Assembly (NCBI GenBank): GCA_946403735.1
Contig: CAMJAZ010000064.1
Span: 1-7,570 of the forward strand
Length of the DNA: 7,570 bases
Origin: an uncultured Selenomonadales bacterium
Lineage (GTDB): Bacteria > Bacillota > Negativicutes > Selenomonadales > Selenomonadaceae
Direction of reading: 5' to 3'
Shown here: positions 1 through 5,425 of the stretch, piece by piece
Numbering within the stretch: the first letter of the stretch is position 1
How the letters are laid out: every line of letters starts with the position of its first letter
Program-made: the position numbers and the translations under genes
The notes under the pieces: model-generated
The model's database searches: none
Told to the model about the DNA's origin: nothing
Seen by the model: the letters and a program-made list of their open reading frames with translations, nothing else

Positions 1-920
1 CCTGGATTTTGAACTACTCCAACCCTGCGGCTATTGTTGCAGAGGCTACGCGCAGACTTTGCCCTAATTCCAAAATTATCAACATTTGCGATATGCCAGT
101 TGACATTGAAGAAAAAATGGCGCAGATTGCTGGTTTTAATTCGCTGAAAGATTTGGAATTTAAATATTTCGGCTTGAATCATTTCGGCTGGTGGACGAGC
201 ATTAAAGATAAACAGGGTAATGACGTTATGCCGAAGATTAAAGAATACGTCTACAAGCACGGCTACAATCTGAAATACTTGCACGGTGATGAAGGCGTCC
301 AACACGTCGATCCTAGTTGGGTTGTCACTTTTGAAATGGTAAAAGATTTTGCGCCGATTGACCCTGACACTTTGCCGAATACTTATCTTAAATATTATCT
401 TTGTCAAGACGAAGTTGTTAAACATTCCAATCCCGAACATACCCGCGCTAATGAAGTTATGGAAGGGCGCGAAAAAAATGTTTTTGGCGAATGCCGCAGA
501 ATTAAGGAAGTCGGCACGGCTAAAGATACTAACATTGAAGTCGACGCCCACGCATCATTCATTGTTGACCTTGCAACGGCGATTGCCTTTAACACAAAAG
601 CTAATATGTTGCTGATTGTCGAAAACAAAGGCGCTATTAAAAACTTTGATCCTACTGCAATGGTTGAAATTCCTTGTATCGTCGGCAATGAAGGTCCTGA
701 ACCGCTGGTCGTCGGTGAAATTCCGCAATTCCAAAAAGGTCTTATGGAACAGCAAGTTTCCGTTGAAAAATTGGCAGTCGACGCTTGGATTGAACATTCC
801 TACATTAAACTTTGGCAAGCGATTACACTTTCAAAGACTGTTCCTAGCGCTCGCGTTGCTAAATTGATTTTGGACGATTTGATTGAGGCAAATAAAGGTT
901 ACTGGCCCGAACTTAAATAA
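1..920 (+). CDS. malH: 6-phospho-alpha-glucosidase, GH4 family (5'-truncated)
   Basis: NAD+- and Mn2+-dependent GH4 enzyme, expected to hydrolyse maltose-6'-phosphate and related phosphorylated alpha-glucosides in the cytoplasm to glucose-6-phosphate and glucose. The reading frame is open to the left edge (codons W-I-L-N-Y-S-N-P from position 3), so the TTG at 9 is an internal leucine. About 140 N-terminal residues, including the Rossmann NAD-binding loop, lie outside the window; family members are about 440-450 residues. Counting from codon 9, NICDMP (25-30) holds the metal-ligand Cys27 and the following Asp28. GLNHFGWW holds the second metal ligand His58. LPNTYLKYY (122-130) holds the probable catalytic tyrosine. 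HTRANEVMEGRE, DHA-like DAHASFIVDLA, GPEP and IPQFQKGLMEQQ closely resemble B. subtilis GlvA as I remember it. The C-terminus (WPELK) is slightly shorter than GlvA's. It is the first visible gene of an operon with GH13, HAD and RpiR genes. glvA is an equally fitting name. Function is confident; exact sugar is inferred. Confidence 0.92.
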   Translation, partial: WILNYSNPAAIVAEATRRLCPNSKIINICDMPVDIEEKMAQIAGFNSLKDLEFKYFGLNHFGWWTSIKDKQGNDVMPKIKEYVYKHGYNLKYLHGDEGVQHVDPSWVVTFEMVKDFAPIDPDTLPNTYLKYYLCQDEVVKHSNPEHTRANEVMEGREKNVFGECRRIKEVGTAKDTNIEVDAHASFIVDLATAIAFNTKANMLLIVENKGAIKNFDPTAMVEIPCIVGNEGPEPLVVGEIPQFQKGLMEQQVSVEKLAVDAWIEHSYIKLWQAITLSKTVPSARVAKLILDDLIEANKGYWPELK

Positions 921-945
921 ATTTAAACTGTTTTAACACGTCTTA

Positions 946-955
946 AGAGGAGGTG
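946..955 (+). promoter_or_regulatory. Strong Shine-Dalgarno placed upstream of a hairpin, for the GH13 gene
   Basis: AGGAGGTG at 948-955 is an eight-base match to the 16S anti-Shine-Dalgarno. It lies 40 nt before the only plausible start codon, ATG at 996, which is far too distant in linear sequence. No ATG, GTG or TTG stands 4-12 nt after it. The intervening hairpin (957-988) would, if folded, leave about 8 unpaired nucleotides between this site and the ATG, a normal spacing. A hairpin-bridged ribosome binding site is therefore plausible. This is inference from geometry. Confidence 0.6.
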
Positions 956-956
956 C

Positions 957-995
957 GCGGCGGCTTTCATAAATTGGGGAGTCGCCGCCTTTTTT
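957..995 (+). terminator. Terminator-like hairpin with a U-run abutting the GH13 ATG
   Basis: GCGGCGGCT (957-965) pairs with AGTCGCCGC (980-988): nine pairs with one G-U, and a 14-nt loop. A C and six T (990-995) follow, and the ATG starts at 996. The form is that of a rho-independent terminator ending the GH4 transcript, with partial read-through into GH13. It may alternatively or additionally shape the ribosome binding site of the next gene. Confidence 0.65.
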
Positions 996-2663
996 ATGAA
1001 AAATTTAAAATGGTGGCAGAAAACTAGCGTCTACCAAATTTATCCAAAAAGTTTTATGGACACGACAGGTAGCGGCACTGGCGATATTGTCGGCATTACT
1101 AGCAAATTAGATTATCTTCAAAAGTTGGGCATTGGCGCAATTTGGTTGACGCCGATTTATCCTTCGCCACAAATTGACAACGGCTACGATATTTCAGACT
1201 ATACGGCGATTGACCCTGCCTACGGTACAATGGCTGACTTTGACAAACTCATTGCCGAAGGTAATAAACGCAATATCCGCGTCGTTATGGATTTAGTTTA
1301 CAATCACAGTTCCGATAAACATAAATGGTTCATTGAGTCGAAGTCCAGCCGAACTAATCCAAAAGCTGATTGGTACATTTGGCGCGACGCTAAACCTGAC
1401 GGTACACCGCCTACAAATTGGCGCGGAATTTTCGGCGGCAGTGCGTGGCAATGGTGCGAAGAAAGACAGCAATATTATCTGCACACCTTCGCAGTTGAAC
1501 AGCCAGATTTAAACTGGGAAAATCCTGAAGTTAGGCAAGCACTTTTTGACGCGGCAAATTTTTGGCTTGATAAAGGCGTCGGCGGTTTTCGCATTGACGC
1601 GATAACATACATTAAAAAGCCGAAAATTTTTGTAGACGGTGAACCAGACGGCAAAGACGGTATGGTTGCTATTCATACGATGACGGCGAACACGGACGGC
1701 ATTTTAGATTTCCTTCACGAATTTAAGCGCAAAGTTTTTGACGGTCACGATATTTTTACAGTCGGTGAAGCAAATGGCGTTGCCGCTGAAGATTTAAACA
1801 AATGGGTCGGCGCTGACGGCGTTTTCAGTATGTTGTTTGAATTTAGCCACGTCAACTTGTCAATCAAAGACGGCGAAATTTGGTGTCGTCCAACTGAATG
1901 GAAATTGACTGAATTGAAACAAGCTATCGCGAACAGTCAAGCCGCTACAAAAAATAATGGCTGGTATCCAATTTTCTTTGAGAATCACGATAAGCCGCGC
2001 AGTATAAATCATTTTATGCCGAAAGGCGCAGACCCCGTAAAAGCCGCAAAAGCTATGGCGACAGTTCTATTGACTCTGCGCGGGACGCCGTTTATTTTTG
2101 AAGGACAAGAACTTGGCTTTACAAATATTGCGTGGGATTCGATTGAAAAGTACGATGACATTCAATCGCACGGACAATATAAAATTGCATTGAATGAAGG
2201 TTTCAGCAAAGATAAGGCGCTGGAATTTGTACATTTTTTCAGCCGTGACAATGCGCGTACTCCAATGCAATGGTCGGCAGATGAAAACGCTGGCTTTACT
2301 ACAGGTCAATCTTGGTTGCCGATTCACGACGATTATAAAATTTGCAATGCCGCCGTTGAAGACGTTGACGAAAATTCCGTACTAAATTATTTCAGACGGT
2401 TAGACGATTTGCGCCAACACAGCGAAACGCTTTTAAGCGGCGATTATGAAGAATTGCTCAAAGACAGTGAAAAAATTTTCGCCTTCGTACGTGTTACTGA
2501 AAATAAAAAAGTTTATGTACTTGTCAATTTCACATTGGACGAAGTAACATTTCCTGCAGAAATTTTATCTCAAGCGAAATTTATTTTCGGCAGTTACGGT
2601 ACAAATACAAAAGGCGTACTTCAACCGTTGGAGGCTGTCATTTATGAGGAGGGAATACATTGA
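996..2663 (+). CDS. GH13 alpha-glucosidase (oligo-1,6-glucosidase/maltase type, probably GH13_31)
   Basis: Cytoplasmic retaining alpha-glucosidase that removes glucose from the non-reducing end of short alpha-glucosides. Its 555 residues match the usual length (B. cereus oligo-1,6-glucosidase, 558). The N-terminus KWWQKTSVYQIYPKSF is typical and supports the ATG at 996; no in-frame alternative start lies upstream before a stop. Conserved regions visible: DLVYNH (99-104); QPDLN (169-173), the mark of the oligo-1,6-glucosidase subgroup; GFRIDAIT with nucleophile Asp201; TVGEAN with acid/base Glu258; ENHDKPR with transition-state Asp332. A C-terminal beta domain follows (about 480-555). The residue after the nucleophile is Ala202. 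In related Bacillus enzymes Val here goes with alpha-1,6 and Ala with alpha-1,4 preference, so a maltase-like activity is inferred. Trehalose-6-phosphate hydrolase is a less likely alternative. The stop overlaps the start of the HAD gene. It has no signal peptide. Confidence 0.9.
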   Translation: MKNLKWWQKTSVYQIYPKSFMDTTGSGTGDIVGITSKLDYLQKLGIGAIWLTPIYPSPQIDNGYDISDYTAIDPAYGTMADFDKLIAEGNKRNIRVVMDLVYNHSSDKHKWFIESKSSRTNPKADWYIWRDAKPDGTPPTNWRGIFGGSAWQWCEERQQYYLHTFAVEQPDLNWENPEVRQALFDAANFWLDKGVGGFRIDAITYIKKPKIFVDGEPDGKDGMVAIHTMTANTDGILDFLHEFKRKVFDGHDIFTVGEANGVAAEDLNKWVGADGVFSMLFEFSHVNLSIKDGEIWCRPTEWKLTELKQAIANSQAATKNNGWYPIFFENHDKPRSINHFMPKGADPVKAAKAMATVLLTLRGTPFIFEGQELGFTNIAWDSIEKYDDIQSHGQYKIALNEGFSKDKALEFVHFFSRDNARTPMQWSADENAGFTTGQSWLPIHDDYKICNAAVEDVDENSVLNYFRRLDDLRQHSETLLSGDYEELLKDSEKIFAFVRVTENKKVYVLVNFTLDEVTFPAEILSQAKFIFGSYGTNTKGVLQPLEAVIYEEGIH

Positions 2664-3433
2664 AAATCGCGGCTAGTGACTACGACGGAACTTTATTCCG
2701 CAACAGGACAATCAGCAAAATAACTATTCAAGGCGTGCATGCTTGGCGAACGGCTGGAAATAAATTTGGTATGGTGTCTGGGCGTGATTACGGTATGTTG
2801 ACGCCGCAACTTAAACATTATGGCGTTGAATACGATTTTGTAATTTCAAATAATGGTGGTATAATTCGCGATAAAGTTGGCAACGTACTTTATCAAGCTA
2901 ATATCGACAGTCAGACTTTGAAAGCAATTTCGCTTGAACCGATTGTGAGAAAATCTTTCCACTTCGCATTTTCGGCTAAAGATACAACGTACCTTTGCCA
3001 CGACTCCGAAGGCTCATGGATTATGCGCGAAGCTAAAGAGTGGGATTTTCCGATAACTAAAATTGCTGAATCAGAAATTTTAAATTTAAATGACGTTCAC
3101 CAATTTTCTTTAGGTTTCGACGATCAAAAAGTTGCTATGGAATGTGCCGCCGTACTCAATGAAAAATTTCCTGACGTGATACGCGCTTATCCAAATGCAA
3201 AGAGCGTTGACATTACGCCTAGCGGAATAAGCAAGCGTCAAGGCTTGGAAACGTTGCTTAAGGCTATGAACTGGCAAGAATGCGAACTTTACGTTATCGG
3301 CGATGAAGTGAACGATTTGCCGATGATTTCAGCTTTTGGCGGCTACACTGTCAACACTGCGCGGGATGAAATAAAATCTCAAGCTAAAAAAGTTTTTGAT
3401 GACGTTGGCGAAATGCTGAAATATTTTTTATAA
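2660..3433 (+). CDS. HAD-superfamily sugar-phosphate phosphatase, Cof type
   Basis: Cytoplasmic Mg2+-dependent phosphatase of the Cof/class IIB HAD group, 257 residues, which is normal for the family. All four HAD motifs are intact: DYDGT (Asp7 nucleophile, Asp9 acid/base), VSGR with Ser40, Lys192 in SGISKRQG, and GDEVND (Asp215, Asp219). The middle part (about 80-185) forms the substrate-selecting cap. The start is TTG at 2660, overlapping the GH13 stop as ATTGA. It is preceded by AGGAGGG (2647-2653) with 6 nt spacing, so it is probably translationally coupled. A start here gives MKIAASDYDGT, the usual N-terminus; no other start fits. Cof proteins act on varied sugar phosphates and cofactors, so the substrate cannot be read from sequence. 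Its place in an alpha-glucoside operon suggests maltose-6'-phosphate or a glucose phosphate. Confidence 0.88.
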   Translation: MKIAASDYDGTLFRNRTISKITIQGVHAWRTAGNKFGMVSGRDYGMLTPQLKHYGVEYDFVISNNGGIIRDKVGNVLYQANIDSQTLKAISLEPIVRKSFHFAFSAKDTTYLCHDSEGSWIMREAKEWDFPITKIAESEILNLNDVHQFSLGFDDQKVAMECAAVLNEKFPDVIRAYPNAKSVDITPSGISKRQGLETLLKAMNWQECELYVIGDEVNDLPMISAFGGYTVNTARDEIKSQAKKVFDDVGEMLKYFL

Positions 3434-3484
3434 TGTTTAGGCTGAAAAATTTTCGTGACTCATAATTTTTAAATAGGTGATTAA

Positions 3485-4273
3485 ATGCGACTCGAAGAGA
3501 TAATTAACGAACACATGCAAGTTTTAAATCAAACTGATATTGTCATATGGAAATATATCTTGAATCATCGTAGTCAAATTCATCACATTTCGATTCATGA
3601 CTTGGCGAAAAAATGTTCTGTCTCAAGTACAACGATTGTCAGATTTGCGCAGAAGTTAGGTTTCGACGGCTTTAGCGATTTAAAATCTTACTTGAAACGT
3701 GAAGGCGCAGTCGTCGAAACGCATTCGCAAGACCTTATCACGTCATTGGGAAATTTTTACTCAAAGGTATGGTCCAACTTAATGCGGCGAAATTATGACA
3801 ACGCCAGCCGTTTAGTACACGAAGCCAATCACGTTTTCGCCTTTGCCTCTGGCTACGTACAAAGTAATGTTGTGCAGGAACTCAAAAGACTTTTTTTCTA
3901 CGATAACGTTTTCATTTGCGATATTGGCGGCAGAGACGAATTTTATTCTGCATTTAAAACGGCGACTAAAGATGATTTGTTCATCATCATTTCGTTAAGC
4001 GGCGAATCTCATTGGGTTGCGGAATTTTCATTGCAACTTCAGCTGAAAGGCATTCCAATAATTTCAATTACCAGCCTTCACGATAATATTTTAGCTAGCC
4101 GTTCGACGGAGAATCTTTACGTTTTTTCCGAACAATTTCAAGTAAATGACGATCAGCAATTACCTTTTAAGTCTATGTTCGCTTATTTTTTGCTGATTGA
4201 GATTTGGTACGTGAACTACAGAATTTATGTTAAAAATCTTTCTGAAAAATCTTCTGACGACCAAAATATTTAA
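3485..4273 (+). CDS. RpiR-family transcriptional regulator (GlvR-like)
   Basis: DNA-binding regulator of 262 residues. The N-terminal RpiR helix-turn-helix domain spans about 1-75, with the recognition region SIHDLAKKCSVSSTTIVRFA (36-55) followed by QKLGFDGFSDLKSYLK. The C-terminal SIS domain, which binds phosphosugars, spans about 105-235 and contains the loop SLSGES (170-175). In B. subtilis the RpiR-type GlvR activates the maltose operon containing glvA, so this protein probably senses a phosphorylated alpha-glucoside or glucose-6-phosphate and controls the upstream genes. Whether it activates or represses cannot be told. The ATG at 3485 has AGGTG (3475-3479) at 5 nt spacing. The gene lies 51 nt after the HAD gene, with no good terminator or promoter between, so it is probably the last gene of the operon. 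The operator site would lie upstream of the window. Confidence 0.88.
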   Translation: MRLEEIINEHMQVLNQTDIVIWKYILNHRSQIHHISIHDLAKKCSVSSTTIVRFAQKLGFDGFSDLKSYLKREGAVVETHSQDLITSLGNFYSKVWSNLMRRNYDNASRLVHEANHVFAFASGYVQSNVVQELKRLFFYDNVFICDIGGRDEFYSAFKTATKDDLFIIISLSGESHWVAEFSLQLQLKGIPIISITSLHDNILASRSTENLYVFSEQFQVNDDQQLPFKSMFAYFLLIEIWYVNYRIYVKNLSEKSSDDQNI

Positions 4274-4313
4274 GCGCGAAAAACTTTGCATTCATAAAAA
4301 ATTTATAAAGTCT

Positions 4314-4365
4314 TCCTCGTCGAATTAAAATGTACGTAAGGTTTAATCGATGAGGATTTTTTTTT
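4314..4365 (+). terminator. Rho-independent terminator of the alpha-glucoside operon
   Basis: TCCTCGTCGAATTAAA (4314-4329) pairs with TTTAATCGATGAGGA (4342-4356): about 15 pairs with one G-U and one bulged A, and a 12-nt loop. Nine T (4357-4365) follow directly. It lies 40 nt after the regulator's stop and ends the operon. Confidence 0.9.
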
Positions 4366-4458
4366 ATTAATTTATTTAGACACAAAAGATATTACAAATT
4401 TTTTACGAAATATATTTTGAAAGGATTTAAATTTTTTATAGAAAGAAGGTCGATTGTT

Positions 4459-5196
4459 GTGTTAAAATCAATTTTAATGTCTCTGACTGCGGCATTGCTT
4501 TTAATCAGCGGTGTTTTCTTTTCGGCGGCAAGTGCAGATACGACTGACCCAAAAGTTGAGAAAAATATTTTGCCGCAACATAAGCACACGGAGAATTGCG
4601 AAAAAACTAACGCGGAACCAGTTCAAATAATTTGCATTCTCGATCGTTCTGGCTCAATGCATTCACTTGCCAATGACGTTATCGGCGGCTACAATTCATT
4701 TTTGCAAAAACAAAGGCAAGCATCAGGTGAAGCCGAAGTTACGACGGTTTTGTTTGATGATCAGTACGAAAAAATTTCTGATGCCGTTGCATTGCAAAAA
4801 GTAAAAGATTTAACATCAGCAGAATATTTTGCACGCGGAAATACTGCTTTAATGGACGCTATTGGCAGGACTATCACTGAAACTTTGGGCAATATGGAAA
4901 GAAACGGCGTTTGTCCCGCAAAAAGGCGCGTTTTAGTTTTGATTATGACGGACGGGCTTGAAAATGCCAGCAAGGAATATGATAAATCATCTGTTAAAGC
5001 GTTAATTGAATCAACTACAAAAGAGTACGAATGGAATTACGAATTTATTGGCGCAAATATTGATTCTGCCGCTGAAGCAACTTCAATAGGAATTAACGCT
5101 GATCACGCAATGAATTATGAAGCTAGTAGCGAAGGCGTTTTACACTCTTTTGAACGTATGGGCGCTGCTGCAAAAGAAATTCGTGAAAAAAGATAG
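4459..5196 (+). CDS. Exported VWA-domain protein with intact MIDAS motif
   Basis: 245-residue protein of unknown role. The start chosen is GTG at 4459, with AAGAAGGT (4443-4450) at 8 nt spacing. It yields a clean Sec signal peptide: Lys3, hydrophobic stretch 9-22, cleavage predicted after SAASA (22-26). There is no lipobox cysteine, so the product should be released to the outside. A short linker rich in His, Glu and Cys (HKHTENC, 41-47) follows. The von Willebrand A domain occupies about 55-240. Its metal-ion-dependent adhesion site is complete: DRSGS (Asp62, Ser64, Ser66), Thr129 in RGNTALMDAIG, and Asp165 in MTDGLENAS. The rest (FIGANIDSAAEATSIGI) resembles a widespread group of small bacterial VWA proteins that, as I know them, mostly lack signal peptides. 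It probably binds a protein ligand through Mg2+ or Ca2+. It stands alone after a terminator. I recognise only a weak -10-like TATATT at 4411 upstream, without a good -35. An upstream TTG at 4417 is less likely. Confidence 0.8.
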   Translation: MLKSILMSLTAALLLISGVFFSAASADTTDPKVEKNILPQHKHTENCEKTNAEPVQIICILDRSGSMHSLANDVIGGYNSFLQKQRQASGEAEVTTVLFDDQYEKISDAVALQKVKDLTSAEYFARGNTALMDAIGRTITETLGNMERNGVCPAKRRVLVLIMTDGLENASKEYDKSSVKALIESTTKEYEWNYEFIGANIDSAAEATSIGINADHAMNYEASSEGVLHSFERMGAAAKEIREKR

Positions 5197-5197
5197 C

Positions 5198-5420
5198 GTT
5201 AAAATTTTATTTCGTAGTGCAAAAAATCCTTACCGAAATTGCGGCGTGAAAGCCCGTTAGCTATGAAACGCCGCAAAATGCATATTGCCATTTGAATTTT
5301 TATTTTAGAATACATCCTGTAATAGCGTATAAATAGGGTTTGCAGGAGACCTTGTACGACTTAAATTTTTAAGCATTGGTTGATGATAGCACAATCCCCC
5401 GCCTTTTGGCTATGGGGTAT
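5198..5420 (+). pseudogene. Decayed C-terminal tail of an IS200/IS605-family tnpB
   Basis: Reading codons in frame with position 5207 gives an ordered series of TnpB C-terminal landmarks, interrupted by at least seven stop codons. It begins VKILFR, then NCG (5237-5245; the second zinc-ribbon pair, with its first Cys apparently changed to Tyr at 5231). Seven codons later comes NAAKCIL (5267-5287), matching the family pattern CG-x7-NAA-x-NIL. GFAGDLVRL follows (5336-5362; family ACGDxVRP), and then PPPFGYG (5396-5416; family EAPPFRxG). All lie in one frame with family-like spacing, which chance would not easily produce. Only about 70 codons remain; the nuclease core is absent and the VWA gene lies directly upstream. 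The family comparison is from memory, and the left boundary is uncertain. It fills the whole interval between the VWA stop and the ligA stop, so the interval holds no intact gene. Confidence 0.62.
5239..5276 (+). other. Nine-pair stem-loop within the tnpB relic
   Basis: TTGCGGCGT (5239-5247) pairs perfectly with ACGCCGCAA (5268-5276). Inside the 20-nt loop, AGC (5251-5253) can pair with GCT (5260-5262). No U-run follows on either strand, so it is not a standard terminator. It lies over the zinc-ribbon codons of the tnpB relic. Omega-RNAs overlap the 3' end of tnpB, so this could be a stem of such an RNA. That reading is inference. Confidence 0.4.
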
Positions 5421-5425
5421 GTCAA
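5396..5425 (+). mobile_element. Putative IS200/IS605 right-end hairpin / omega-RNA 3' end
   Basis: CCCC (5396-5399), GCC (5401-5403), loop TTTT, GGC (5408-5410), TAT bulge and GGGG (5414-5417) fold into an imperfect hairpin, followed by TATGTCAA (5418-5425). This layout, a C-run and G-run hairpin overlapping the last tnpB codons and ending in a short TCAA-like boundary, is characteristic of IS605/IS1341-type right ends. No matching left end or tnpA is present, so this is a relic or a non-autonomous remnant. The boundary overlaps the ligA stop codon (TGA, complement of 5422-5424). Confidence 0.55.

Noticed and set aside
9..11. TTG as the start codon of the GH4 gene
   Set aside because: The frame is open to the left edge with W-I before it, and LNYSNPAAIVAEA is an internal conserved GH4 stretch. 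The gene is cut by the window edge.
974..1029. Short TTG-started leader frame overlapping the GH13 start
   Set aside because: The TTG is 18 nt from the Shine-Dalgarno and sits in the hairpin loop. The product would be a short peptide without recognisable features.
3445..3470. Inverted repeat AAAAATT/AATTTTT between the HAD and regulator genes
   Set aside because: Only seven A-T pairs with a 12-nt loop in A+T-rich DNA and no U-run beyond the stem itself. It is not convincing as a terminator or operator.
4417..4419. TTG as the start of the VWA gene
   Set aside because: It has no good ribosome binding site and would put 14 charged and aromatic residues before the signal peptide. GTG at 4459 has AAGAAGGT and gives a standard signal peptide.
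5239..5276. The stem-loop as a terminator for the VWA gene
   Set aside because: The stem is good but is followed by AAAATGCAT, and on the other strand by a mixed sequence. There is no U-run, so it is kept only as a structural feature of the tnpB relic.
5330..5400. CRISPR repeat or tracr-like RNA in the VWA-ligA gap
   Set aside because: There is no repeated unit and no cas gene. The hairpin and the TnpB-like codons fit an IS605-type right end better.
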